DNA from: Clostridiales bacterium
Lineage (GTDB): Bacteria > Bacillota > Clostridia > Christensenellales > Pumilibacteraceae
Reading direction: 5' to 3'
DNA: 49,211 bases
NCBI GenBank assembly: GCA_022508465.1
Contig: JAFLVB010000005.1
Coordinates: 1 to 49,211 of the forward strand
The notes beneath the pieces were generated by a model. The model saw only the letters and a program-made list of their open reading frames with translations. It had not been told where the DNA came from and made no database searches. The position numbers and the translations under genes were made by a program. This document shows positions 1-8,166 of this stretch, piece by piece (positions within the stretch are counted from its first letter, which is position 1; every line of letters begins with the position of its first letter).

Positions 1-53
1 AAAAGAGAAATGACAACTTCGCCGAAGAAATCGCAAAAATGCAGAATATGTAA
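1..53 (+). CDS. tsf: Elongation factor Ts, C-terminal end (partial)
   Basis: The reading frame from base 3 encodes the last 16 residues, KRNDNFAEEIAKMQNM, followed by TAA. An FAEE(V/I) segment just before the stop is typical of the EF-Ts C-terminus. tsf directly precedes pyrH in most Firmicutes, which supports the call. EF-Ts is the nucleotide exchange factor for EF-Tu. The rest of the gene lies outside the window. The match is short, so the call leans on synteny. Confidence 0.7.
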   Translation, partial: KRNDNFAEEIAKMQNM

Positions 54-60
54 TAAAATT

Positions 61-93
61 AAGGGGACGCTGATTTGGCGTTCCCTTTTTTAA
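61..93 (+). terminator. Intrinsic terminator after tsf
   Basis: A 10 bp stem (AAGGGGACGC pairing with GCGTTCCCTT, one G-U) with a 6-base loop is followed by a run of T. It sits between the tsf stop and the pyrH ribosome binding site. It may be leaky, because no separate pyrH promoter is evident in the remaining gap. Confidence 0.8.
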
Positions 94-103
94 CGGAGAT
101 TTT

Positions 104-799
104 ATGTACAAACGTATTTTACTTAAATTGAGCGGCGAGGCGCTCGCAGGCAAGGACGGCAACGGACTAAACGAGGCAATCGTCGACAAGGTGGTCAATC
201 AGCTTGTCAAACTTCGCGAAATGGGTACGGAAATTGCTATTGTTGTTGGTGGCGGCAACTTCTGGCGCGGCAGACAGGGCAAGAATATGGATAAGTCTAC
301 CGCCGATTATATGGGTATGCTGGCTACCACTCTTAATGCTTTGGCACTTTGCGACGCTATTGAATCAAAGGGTGTTCCTGCGAGAGTGCAGACTGCTATA
401 AATATCAACGTTGTTGCCGAGCCGTTTATCTTGCGTAAGGCGCTCAAGCACCTCGAGCTTAAACGTATAGTCATTTTTGCGTGCGGAACGGGCAACCCGT
501 ACTTTACAACCGACACCGGTGCGGCGCTGAGAGCTGCACAGATTAAGGCGGACGCACTTATTATGGCTAAGAATATCGATGGCGTTTACGACTGTGATCC
601 GCGCAAAAACAGCAATGCGGTAAAGCTGGATAGACTTACCTACATGGACGTTATGAACCGCAATCTTGCCGTTATGGATCTCACTTCCATAACGATGTGT
701 ATGGAAAATCATATACCCATTGTGGCATTTGGGCTTGACGAGGAGGACTCTATCGTTCGCGCAGGCTCGGGCGAAAAAATAGGTACGTTAATTAATTAA
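104..799 (+). CDS. pyrH: Uridylate kinase (UMP kinase)
   Basis: PyrH phosphorylates UMP to UDP with ATP, a cytoplasmic step of pyrimidine nucleotide synthesis; the enzyme is a hexamer of the amino acid kinase fold. The 231 residues match the family's usual length. The N-terminal phosphate-binding motif (KLSGEAL), the glycine-rich VVGGGNFWRG segment and the TDTGAALRAAQI region are all visible. It lies between tsf and frr, as in Bacillus and Clostridium. GGAGA about 8 bases upstream serves as the ribosome binding site. Nothing unusual. Confidence 0.96.
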   Translation: MYKRILLKLSGEALAGKDGNGLNEAIVDKVVNQLVKLREMGTEIAIVVGGGNFWRGRQGKNMDKSTADYMGMLATTLNALALCDAIESKGVPARVQTAININVVAEPFILRKALKHLELKRIVIFACGTGNPYFTTDTGAALRAAQIKADALIMAKNIDGVYDCDPRKNSNAVKLDRLTYMDVMNRNLAVMDLTSITMCMENHIPIVAFGLDEEDSIVRAGSGEKIGTLIN

Positions 800-805
800 T
801 TTTAC

Positions 806-834
806 TTGTCACTTGCGCCATAATTTGGTATAAT
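806..834 (+). promoter_or_regulatory. Sigma-A promoter for the frr-uppS-cdsA-dxr-rseP-ispG operon
   Basis: TTGTCA, a 17-base spacer, then TATAAT, with a TG one base before the -10 box (extended -10). It begins just after the pyrH stop and lies about 35 bases upstream of the frr start. It therefore gives the following tightly overlapping genes their own transcription start. Confidence 0.7.
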
Positions 835-869
835 GGTATAAATCAAATCGAATAATTAGGAGGAACGCT

Positions 870-1445
870 ATGGCTATTACTAATTTACAGTTTAAAGAAG
901 AATTCGATAAGTACGAGGCTAAACTTAACAAGGGACTTGACTTTTTGCGTAGCGAGTTTTTGGCAATTCGCGCAGGCAGAGCAAATCCGCAAATTCTCAA
1001 CAAGATAACAGTCGACTATTACGGCACGCCGACACAGCTTAGCAGTATGGCAAATATCACCGTGCCCGAGGCAAGAATGCTTATGATCTCGCTTTGGGAC
1101 ACTTCTATGGTCAAGGAAGTTGTCAAGGCTATTATGGCGTCGGATATTGGCATCACACCTTCGGATGACGGCAAGGTTATTAGACTTGTATTCCCGCAGC
1201 TCACAGAGGAGAGACGTAAGGAGCTAATAAAGCAAATCAAAAAGATTTCCGAGGATAGCAAGGTTACACTCCGCAACGAGCGCCGCGATGTAATGGATAT
1301 ACTAAAAAAGTTCAAAAAGGATAACATTATCACCGAGGACGAAGAAAAATCTTACGGGGCTGATGTTCAAAAACTTTTGGACGGCTATATCGCTAAGATC
1401 GACGCCTTATTAAAGGAGAAGGAAGCGGAAATTCTTGAAATCTGA
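870..1445 (+). CDS. frr: Ribosome recycling factor
   Basis: RRF works with EF-G to split the post-termination ribosome complex. The 191-residue product is slightly longer than the usual 185. It keeps the family's coiled domain 1 and the characteristic LRAGRANPQIL-type segment, here IRAGRANPQIL near residue 33, and the LTEERRKEL motif. An AGGAGG box precedes the ATG. The 3' end overlaps the predicted uppS start by 11 bases, so the two are likely translationally coupled. It is part of the conserved pyrH-frr-uppS cluster. Confidence 0.96.
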   Translation: MAITNLQFKEEFDKYEAKLNKGLDFLRSEFLAIRAGRANPQILNKITVDYYGTPTQLSSMANITVPEARMLMISLWDTSMVKEVVKAIMASDIGITPSDDGKVIRLVFPQLTEERRKELIKQIKKISEDSKVTLRNERRDVMDILKKFKKDNIITEDEEKSYGADVQKLLDGYIAKIDALLKEKEAEILEI

Positions 1446-2109
1446 TAAAAGTTTAAACCATATAGCTTTTATTATGGACGGCAACGGCAGGTGGGCATTA
1501 AAGCGCCACTTGCCTCGTAATACTGGACACAAAGAGGGCATTAAGGCGATGATGCGCATTGCTGACGCGTGTCATAAACTTAGCGTTCCTTATGTGTCCT
1601 TTTATGCTTTTTCCACCGAAAATAAGAATAGACCGAGCGGCGAAGTTAAGGGACTTGTTTCGCTTATGGAGGACAATTTTTCGAGGCTATCGTCTGAGCT
1701 TGAAGCAAACAATATTCGCCTCAACGTCATTGGCGATATTACTTACTTTGGCAGTAAGGTCCAAAAGATAATAGAGACAGGGGTGGAAAAAACACGCTAC
1801 TTAACAGGTGGCGTGTTCAATATTGCGCTCAATTACGGCGGCAGAGACGAGCTTTGTCGCGCGGCTGAGTTGTATAAAAATAGTGACGGTAACGCTAAAT
1901 TAAGCGATTTTTTGTATACGGCGGGTCAACCCGACCCCGACATTTTGATAAGGACGGGTGGCGAAAAGCGGCTAAGCAACTTTATGCTGTATCAGCTTGC
2001 TTATACCGAATTGTTTTTTTCGGACACTTATTGGCCCGACTTTTCGGAAGCGGAATTAAACGATATAGTTGATGAATATTATAAGAGGGAAAGGCGTTTT
2101 GGCAAATGA
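1435..2109 (+). CDS. uppS: Undecaprenyl diphosphate synthase (cis-prenyltransferase)
   Basis: UppS condenses isopentenyl diphosphate onto farnesyl diphosphate to make the C55 lipid carrier for peptidoglycan and other wall polymers. The substrate-binding signature FIMDGNGRWA is near residue 12, and the RTGGEKRLSNFMLYQ region marks the C-terminal signature. At 224 residues it is at the short end for the family. The assigned start is TTG overlapping the frr stop; AAGGAAG lies about 8 bases upstream. No better start exists before the catalytic motif. It overlaps cdsA by 4 bases. Confidence 0.93.
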   Translation: MKSDKSLNHIAFIMDGNGRWALKRHLPRNTGHKEGIKAMMRIADACHKLSVPYVSFYAFSTENKNRPSGEVKGLVSLMEDNFSRLSSELEANNIRLNVIGDITYFGSKVQKIIETGVEKTRYLTGGVFNIALNYGGRDELCRAAELYKNSDGNAKLSDFLYTAGQPDPDILIRTGGEKRLSNFMLYQLAYTELFFSDTYWPDFSEAELNDIVDEYYKRERRFGK

Positions 2110-2999
2110 AAGGACTTAAACAGAGATTAATAACGGGCAGCATTATATTTGCCGTTTTTGTAGGCGTGCTTTTGCTTACGCTGCTTATCAAGGATACAAA
2201 CTATAACTGGGTGTTCTTTGACGTATTCGTAACGATTTTGGCGCTCTTTGCATCTGTCGAAATGTGCAATGCGATTGGCAAAAAATATCCCAAGCCGCTT
2301 TTGAGTATAGCCTTATGTACAGTTGTTTTGGGCTTTGCCGCGTTTATAGTGGCGCAAACGGCGGTCAAAATCGGCGGCATAACGTCGTTTTTCTGCGTTA
2401 TGCTCATAATGTGCCTTGTAGCTATTGTCTATTCGCTTTGCTCAAAAAAGATAGGCACTACCAACGTGGTTGCAACTATGTTCGTATTGGTTTATCCCAT
2501 ATCCGCACTTATGTATCTGCTTGCCATCAATCATTTGCCCAGTCCATATAGAGCGGACACGCTACTATTGTTGTTTGCCGTTGCGCCGCTAACCGACACT
2601 TTTGCCTTTTTTGTGGGCAGTATGCTTAAGGGCAAAAAGCTGTGTCCCAAGATTAGTCCCAACAAGACCATTTCGGGTGCGATAGGTGGTCTCATTGGCG
2701 GAACGGTGGGGGGCGTAGTGCTGTATTTCGTTTCACTTACGGCAGTCGGAGAGTTTTTTGGAATGGGCCCATTAGCTAACGGAGTGGGCAACTGTATCAA
2801 TTTTATATGTATGGGCATATTATGTTCGTTCTTTACTCAGGTCGGAGACCTGTTTGCCTCATACATAAAACGTATGGTGGGGATAAAAGATTACTCCAAT
2901 CTTTTGCCCGGTCATGGCGGCATTATGGATAGAATTGACGGCCTTATCCTCGCGGGAATTGTGGTGTTCTTATACACCTCCATACTTATTGCGATATGA
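2106..2999 (+). CDS. cdsA: Phosphatidate cytidylyltransferase (CDP-diacylglycerol synthase)
   Basis: CdsA makes CDP-diacylglycerol from phosphatidate and CTP, the branch point of phospholipid synthesis, in the cytoplasmic membrane. The 297-residue protein has about eight hydrophobic segments. The C-terminal signature is visible: SPNKTISGAIGG near residue 180 and the HGGIMDRIDG motif near residue 270, which carries the metal-binding aspartates. Its ATG overlaps the uppS stop, and its stop overlaps the dxr ATG, both as ATGA. It sits in the canonical uppS-cdsA-dxr-rseP order. Confidence 0.94.
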   Translation: MKGLKQRLITGSIIFAVFVGVLLLTLLIKDTNYNWVFFDVFVTILALFASVEMCNAIGKKYPKPLLSIALCTVVLGFAAFIVAQTAVKIGGITSFFCVMLIMCLVAIVYSLCSKKIGTTNVVATMFVLVYPISALMYLLAINHLPSPYRADTLLLLFAVAPLTDTFAFFVGSMLKGKKLCPKISPNKTISGAIGGLIGGTVGGVVLYFVSLTAVGEFFGMGPLANGVGNCINFICMGILCSFFTQVGDLFASYIKRMVGIKDYSNLLPGHGGIMDRIDGLILAGIVVFLYTSILIAI

Positions 3000-4120
3000 A
3001 AAAGATAGGCGTTTTGGGCAGTAGCGGCTCGATAGGAAGGCAAGCGCTCGAATTTATAGAGAGCAATGCGGAGTTTAGGGCGGAAGTTTTGGTCGCGCAC
3101 AGCAATGCCGACCTTTTGATTAATCAGGCGCTTAAATTTTGTCCGAGTGCGGTGGGTCTTATTGACGAAAAGGCTTACGATAAAGGCAAATTCGCTTGTT
3201 TATCTGGAGTTAAAATCGCGGTTGGCAAAGAGGCGTTTGACCTTTTTGACGACGTAGACGTGATTTTGTTTGCGGCGGTTGGGTGTGATGTTTTGCCCGC
3301 GCTTATGTCGTACATTCGTAAAGGTAAAAAAATTGCGCTCGCCAACAAGGAATGTCTTGTCTCCGCCGGAAGTATCATTATGACGGAGGCACAGCGTTAC
3401 GGTGCGGAGATTATTCCCGTGGACAGCGAACATTCTGCAATCTGGCAATGTTTGCGTGCGGGACAAACAAAGGACGTAAAAGAGATTATACTGACAGCAA
3501 GCGGCGGAAGATATTATTCATATCCGATAAGCGAGCTCAAAAAGATTACTCCGGATGAGGCGGTTAAACACCCCAATTGGAAGATGGGTAAGAAAATTTC
3601 GGTGGACAGCGCCACTATGATGAACAAGGCTCTTGAGCTTGTCGAGGCACGGTGGCTATTCGGCACCAAAAATGTAGGTTATATTATTCACCCCGAAAGC
3701 ATAATACATTCTATGGTGCTTTTCGAGGGCGGGGCAATAATCGCCCAAATGTCCGAGCCTGATATGAAGCTGCCCATATCTATCGCGCTCTCTTATCCGG
3801 ACAGACTGCCGAGCGGGGGCAAGAATTTTGAGTTCGATAGGCCGCTGACCTTTTTACCAAAGCGGGAAGATGTGTTCTTTGCACCAACCCTTGCAGAGTT
3901 CTGCATAAACGAGGGCGGAAGTGCGGGAGCTATTATGGACGCCGCCAACGAGGGGGCAGTCAAGCTGTTTTTAGGGGGGCATATAGCATTTAGCGACATT
4001 GCGGACATAGTAAGGCGCGAATTGACGTCTACTAAAATAGACAAAAACCCCACGCTTGACGATATAATCGAACTACACGACGAAGTAAAAAACAAAGTGA
4101 TTTATAAGGAGAAGAAATGA
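2996..4120 (+). CDS. dxr: 1-deoxy-D-xylulose 5-phosphate reductoisomerase
   Basis: Dxr converts DXP to 2-C-methyl-D-erythritol 4-phosphate with NADPH, the committed step of the MEP isoprenoid pathway. The 374 residues are close to the usual 380-400. Visible motifs are the dinucleotide-binding GSSGSIG at the N-terminus, ANKECLVSAG, the metal-binding PVDSEHSAI and the MMNKALELVEA segment. It is coupled to cdsA and rseP by 4-base overlaps. The same window carries ispDF and ispG, so most of the MEP pathway is present here. Confidence 0.95.
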   Translation: MKKIGVLGSSGSIGRQALEFIESNAEFRAEVLVAHSNADLLINQALKFCPSAVGLIDEKAYDKGKFACLSGVKIAVGKEAFDLFDDVDVILFAAVGCDVLPALMSYIRKGKKIALANKECLVSAGSIIMTEAQRYGAEIIPVDSEHSAIWQCLRAGQTKDVKEIILTASGGRYYSYPISELKKITPDEAVKHPNWKMGKKISVDSATMMNKALELVEARWLFGTKNVGYIIHPESIIHSMVLFEGGAIIAQMSEPDMKLPISIALSYPDRLPSGGKNFEFDRPLTFLPKREDVFFAPTLAEFCINEGGSAGAIMDAANEGAVKLFLGGHIAFSDIADIVRRELTSTKIDKNPTLDDIIELHDEVKNKVIYKEKK

Positions 4121-5298
4121 AACTTTTATATATTATAATAGCATTACTTATACTTCTGCTTATGATAACCATTCATGAGTTCGGGCATTACATTGCCGGG
4201 AAAATTTTAGGCTTTAAAATTGACGAATTTTCCATCGGCTTTGGCCCCAAGCTCTTTTCCAAAAAGAAAAAGAATGGCGAAGTATTTTCCATAAGAGTGT
4301 TGCCGCTTGGCGGCTTTTGCGCCTTTGCGGGCGAAACGGAGGAGGAAAATATCCTTGCTCCCGAAAAGCTCAAAAAGGAAGAAGTATTCAGCGAAGCTAA
4401 GGAAGACTCGCAAAGCGAGACTTTGCATAGTGAAACCGCGCAAACGGAAGAACAAGAAAGGGGTAAAAAGTTTACCGACCAGCCGCCTTGGAAGCGAATT
4501 ATTGTATTAATGGCGGGCGGTGTGTTTAACATCCTATCGGCAGTTATATTCGCTTTTATATTCATAGTAGCTGCGGGCAGCGGTAGCGCAAATATCGCTA
4601 CTGTCTACGACAGCGCCGAGCCCGGCTACACATATAACATAGAACAGGGCGACAAGATAATTTCTATCGACGGCAAAAAAGTGGACTTTTATCATACTTT
4701 GTCCAAGGCGCTCGATGGCAAGAAGGAAGGCGACACCTTGACTATTGTCGTGCTAAGAGGCAGCGAGGAAGTTACCATAACAACACAAATTCGTAAGTAC
4801 ATCCCTGTCGATAATGAAGGTAATCCTGCATATTCAATAGGCGAGGACGGCAACCCCATTTATCCCGTCGGCATGGGCGTGGGACTAATGTATGACCACG
4901 CTACCGTAGGTGACGCGTTCAAGTATTGCGTGCCGTACACCGCCGAGCTTTCCTGGCTTATACTCGGCACATTCGGCGATCTTATAGTGGGCAAAGTGCC
5001 GCTTAATCAGGTAAGCGGACCTATCGGCACAGTCAATCAAATGGCTAACCTGGGTATGGAAAACTGGGCATACTTATTGCTACTTTTGCCGCTTATAGCA
5101 GCCAACCTTGGTATATTCAACCTTTTCCCCATACCGGCATTGGACGGAGCTAAGGTCGTGTTTACCATTGTAGAGTGGATTCGCGGTAAGCCCATCAATC
5201 AAAAGGTGGAGGCTATGATTCACTTTGTAGGCCTTATTGTGCTATTTAGTTTGGTAATGATTTTGGACGTCGTCAACATAATAATTAGTTTGCTATGA
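4117..5298 (+). CDS. rseP: Site-2 intramembrane zinc metalloprotease (RseP/RasP family)
   Basis: RseP/RasP cleaves membrane-embedded anti-sigma factors and signal peptides. The first membrane segment holds the zinc ligands HEFGH (H20, E21, H24), followed by the GFGPKLF signature. A PDZ-like domain follows from about residue 155, and the C-terminal membrane segments contain NLFPIPALDGAK. The last motif is usually PxLDGG; here the second glycine is alanine. A glutamate- and serine-rich insert of roughly 45 residues (about 70-115) lies on the loop before the PDZ domain and looks lineage specific. Overlaps of 4 bases on both sides. RasP-type proteases process anti-sigma factors, and a membrane anti-sigma-like protein is encoded 3.4 kb downstream, though no direct link can be shown. 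Confidence 0.92.
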   Translation: MKLLYIIIALLILLLMITIHEFGHYIAGKILGFKIDEFSIGFGPKLFSKKKKNGEVFSIRVLPLGGFCAFAGETEEENILAPEKLKKEEVFSEAKEDSQSETLHSETAQTEEQERGKKFTDQPPWKRIIVLMAGGVFNILSAVIFAFIFIVAAGSGSANIATVYDSAEPGYTYNIEQGDKIISIDGKKVDFYHTLSKALDGKKEGDTLTIVVLRGSEEVTITTQIRKYIPVDNEGNPAYSIGEDGNPIYPVGMGVGLMYDHATVGDAFKYCVPYTAELSWLILGTFGDLIVGKVPLNQVSGPIGTVNQMANLGMENWAYLLLLLPLIAANLGIFNLFPIPALDGAKVVFTIVEWIRGKPINQKVEAMIHFVGLIVLFSLVMILDVVNIIISLL

Positions 5299-6335
5299 CA
5301 AAAACGGTTTATGTAAAAAAACTGCCTATCGGCGGCGGCAATAGAGTTACTATCCAGTCGATGACAAATACTCCGACTGCCGACTTTGACAAAACGGCAG
5401 ATCAGATAGATAGGCTTATAGCAGCGGGGTGTGATATTATTCGCCTTGCGGTGTGCTCTGATGAGGAAGTCGAAGTTTGCAAGAGGTATATCGATAGATT
5501 TAGTGTGCCTCTTGTAGCCGATATTCAGTTTGATCATAGGCTGGCGATAAGGTGTAGCGAGATTGGTTTTAGCAAGGTGCGCATCAACCCGGGTAATATC
5601 GGAAGTGAGACTAATGTCAAAAAACTTGTGGACGTGTGCAAGGCGAACGGCACGCCCATAAGGATTGGTGTCAACGGTGGCTCGCTCGAAAAGGAGCTTA
5701 GTGGCAGCGGCGCAGCGGCACTATCCGAGAGCGCATTAAAGAACGTTGCCTTGCTCGAAAAGTTCGGATTCTACGATACTATCATTTCTGTAAAGTCGAG
5801 CGACGTGCGCACAATGATAGAAGCAAACCGCATAATCAGCACCAAGTGCGACTATCCGTTACATTTGGGTGTGACCGAGAGCGGTGATGTCGAGGCCGGG
5901 ACGATCAAATCGGCAATAGGCATAGGTGCGTTATTAGCCGAAGGGATTGGCGATACTATCCGCGTATCGCTGTCCGGCGACCCGGTAAATGAGGTCTATG
6001 CGGCGCGTAATATTTTGCGTGCGGTAGGGCTTGACAAAAACTACTGCGAGATAATTTCCTGCCCGACGTGTTCGAGGTGCTCTTACGATCTGGCGGGAGT
6101 GGTGAGCGAAATTCGCGAATTTACTAATGACATTAGCAGTCCGCTCAAAGTTGCGATAATGGGGTGCGTTGTAAACGGTCCCGGCGAGGCAAAAGGTGCC
6201 GATTGCGGCGTGGCAGGCGGCAAAGACAAGGCAGTGCTGTTTAAAAAGGGCGAGGTTATTAAGACAATACCTGCCTCGGATATAGTTACAGAACTTAAAA
6301 AACTTATTTCGGATCTAATTGGAGATAGAGGGTGA
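5295..6335 (+). CDS. ispG: 4-hydroxy-3-methylbut-2-enyl diphosphate synthase
   Basis: IspG reduces MEcPP to HMBPP, the penultimate MEP-pathway step, using a 4Fe-4S cluster. The 346 residues match the bacterial single-domain type. The TIM-barrel half begins with the VTIQSMTNTPT motif. The C-terminal half has the cluster cysteines in CPTCSRC and the VVNGPGEA signature followed by a further cysteine (DCGVAGG). It takes the position between rseP and the polC remnant where Bacillus has proS, an order seen in Clostridia. It overlaps rseP (ATGA) and the next gene (GTGA). Confidence 0.95.
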   Translation: MTKTVYVKKLPIGGGNRVTIQSMTNTPTADFDKTADQIDRLIAAGCDIIRLAVCSDEEVEVCKRYIDRFSVPLVADIQFDHRLAIRCSEIGFSKVRINPGNIGSETNVKKLVDVCKANGTPIRIGVNGGSLEKELSGSGAAALSESALKNVALLEKFGFYDTIISVKSSDVRTMIEANRIISTKCDYPLHLGVTESGDVEAGTIKSAIGIGALLAEGIGDTIRVSLSGDPVNEVYAARNILRAVGLDKNYCEIISCPTCSRCSYDLAGVVSEIREFTNDISSPLKVAIMGCVVNGPGEAKGADCGVAGGKDKAVLFKKGEVIKTIPASDIVTELKKLISDLIGDRG

Positions 6336-7873
6336 ATGAATTTATAAGCCAACTTAAGGAGAGTATAGAGCTCGATTTCGAGGGCGTAAAACTTTCCGAG
6401 ATTAACGCTTATATCAAGCAAAATACGCTTGAGATAATTTTCGTTTGTCCGGACGGCAAGGAAAAGTCACTTAACGACAACATAAAAGTCATTGCCGAAA
6501 AAACGGCGGAAATACTTAAAACGTCATTCAAAATCAAAATCAAGATAAAAAAGAGTTACTTTGACGAGGCATATTTTACATACAGCCTGCTCGGTTTTGT
6601 GGAAAAATATCCGATGATAAAGCACAATCTCAAAAGCGGTAACTTTGCTTTTGAGTATAACGACAGCGGCATTAAGGTTATATTATCCGTTCCGTCCGCC
6701 GTTGCCGAGTACATAAACGGCAGGAAAATTAAAAGCGAGCTCGAGAATTTTGTAAATAACAACTATTGCGAAAATATAGAGATAGCCATTTCGCCCGTCG
6801 AGATAGACGATGAAGAAATAGAGTTTGAGCCGCCGGAAAATAAACTTGTATACGACTATGAGGGCGGGCGCAAGATCAAAGTAAGCAACGTAGAGCCTTT
6901 TATCGGTGACGTCATTTACGAACGCCCAAGCTATATAGTAGACGCGCGTCCCGGCGACGGCGTAATTTTGTGCGGCAAAATCAAGGAGTTTACCGAGCGT
7001 AAGCGTACAATGAAAGAGGGCGAGACCGAACAAAAATACTTTTTCAAATTTCGCCTCGAGGACTTTACGGGCTCGATAGACTGCATATACTTTCCAACAA
7101 AAAAGTCGCTCGAAAAGATTAGGCTGCTTAGTGACGGCAAAGAGATTGTCGCGTTCGGCACGACCGAGATGAACACCTTTAAGGGGGTAACGACGCTCTC
7201 GTACAGGGTGAGATATATTTCCTTGTGTACGCTGCCCACAGATTTTGTCGTCAATAGGGCGAGAATGGTGCTGCCAGAAGAGTACAGATGTGTCCACCCC
7301 GTGCCTTACGAAAGCTACGAGCAGGACAACATCTTTAAGGTCAAAGAGGATGTCCCCGACTATCTTTTGGGCAAGGAGTTTGTGGTTTATGACTTCGAGA
7401 CGACGGGGCTTAACCAATCTACAGACAAGATTATCGAGATAGGGGCGGTAAAAATTAAGGACGGTGTTATTACCGAATGTTTTTCCACCCTTGTTGACCC
7501 CGAGTGCCTTATACCCGAAAAGGCAACTGCCGTAAACCACATAACAGACGCCGACGTTAAGGGTGCGCCGCTTATAGGCGACGTGATGCCCGACTTTTTT
7601 AAGTTTTGCTTTGGCGCGATAATGGTGGGGCAAAACAGCTTGCAATTCGATTGGCCGCTTTTACGTGCTAAAGCCGAGCCGATGAACATTTACTTCGAGA
7701 ATGATCAGCTTGACATTTTGCTATTAGCTAAAAAATATTATCCCGATTTGAGCAAATATAATCTCGATTTTTTGTCAAAAAAGTTTGGCATAGTCAACGA
7801 GGCAGCGCACCGCGCGCTTTCCGACACAATAACGACAGCCAAGGTTTTTATTAAACTCGCCGCCCATATGTAA
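6332..7873 (+). CDS. PolC-like protein: N-terminal, OB-fold and 3'-5' exonuclease domains only
   Basis: The 513 residues resemble the front of the replicative polymerase PolC: an N-terminal region (about 1-190), an OB-like region (about 200-300) and a DEDDh exonuclease (about 350-513). All exonuclease motifs are intact: DFETTG near 353, NSLQFD near 432 and HRALSD near 492. PolC normally runs to about 1400 residues, with a PHP domain around the exonuclease and a polymerase core after it. Here there is no PHP segment before the exonuclease, the protein stops right after it, and the downstream bases hold a terminator rather than polymerase remnants. The gene occupies the exact ancestral polC position after rseP. 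It could be a repair or proofreading nuclease (inference). The GTG start overlaps the ispG stop. Annotated databases may call it exonuclease or PolC. Confidence 0.85.
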   Translation: MNEFISQLKESIELDFEGVKLSEINAYIKQNTLEIIFVCPDGKEKSLNDNIKVIAEKTAEILKTSFKIKIKIKKSYFDEAYFTYSLLGFVEKYPMIKHNLKSGNFAFEYNDSGIKVILSVPSAVAEYINGRKIKSELENFVNNNYCENIEIAISPVEIDDEEIEFEPPENKLVYDYEGGRKIKVSNVEPFIGDVIYERPSYIVDARPGDGVILCGKIKEFTERKRTMKEGETEQKYFFKFRLEDFTGSIDCIYFPTKKSLEKIRLLSDGKEIVAFGTTEMNTFKGVTTLSYRVRYISLCTLPTDFVVNRARMVLPEEYRCVHPVPYESYEQDNIFKVKEDVPDYLLGKEFVVYDFETTGLNQSTDKIIEIGAVKIKDGVITECFSTLVDPECLIPEKATAVNHITDADVKGAPLIGDVMPDFFKFCFGAIMVGQNSLQFDWPLLRAKAEPMNIYFENDQLDILLLAKKYYPDLSKYNLDFLSKKFGIVNEAAHRALSDTITTAKVFIKLAAHM

Positions 7874-7904
7874 TAATAAATAAGATAATAGAATATAAAA
7901 CCAT

Positions 7905-7938
7905 AAAAAGTTATTGCCGTTAAATGCAGTAACTTTTT
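7905..7938 (+). terminator. Intrinsic terminator after the frr-polC-like operon
   Basis: A 13 bp stem (AAAAAGTTATTGC against GCAGTAACTTTTT, one G-U) with an 8-base loop ends in a T run. The same layout, including the flank ACCATAAAA before the stem, recurs after the flavoprotein gene near 20908. The two terminators therefore look related. Confidence 0.85.
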
Positions 7939-7988
7939 GTATTAAGCAAGGTTGTTTTTAAATTAGACAGCATTGTGGTGTTTAGTAT

Positions 7989-8006
7989 TGTAAACTTTGG
8001 TTTACA
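7989..8006. promoter_or_regulatory. Operator-like dyad upstream of the sigma factor promoter
   Basis: TGTAAACTTTGGTTTACA is a perfect 7 bp inverted repeat around a 4-base centre. It ends 43 bases before the -35 box of the promoter at 8050. The position suits an activator or repressor site. It has no T run, so it is not a terminator. The regulator is unknown. Confidence 0.45.
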
Positions 8007-8049
8007 TTTTGTTTGTTTAAGGTGCACTTAAGTTTTAGGGTGTTTTCTA

Positions 8050-8077
8050 TTGACAAGCAAATAAAATCTGATATAAT
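8050..8077 (+). promoter_or_regulatory. Strong sigma-A promoter for the ECF sigma operon
   Basis: Consensus TTGACA, a 16-base spacer, consensus TATAAT and a TG dinucleotide one base before the -10. The untranslated leader would be about 80 bases. The region 7939-8154 contains no gene beyond this promoter and the upstream dyad. Confidence 0.8.
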
Positions 8078-8166
8078 AATTATAAAAAATTTTACATATT
8101 TTGTAACTTTTCTTATGGAAAATCTTACCACTATTATAGAAGGCTCAAAATAATATGGAGGTAGCA

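Noticed and set aside
6683..7645. Minus-strand open frame (320 codons) in the PolC-like gene
   Set aside because: Antisense shadow of a gene whose exonuclease motifs are intact on the plus strand.
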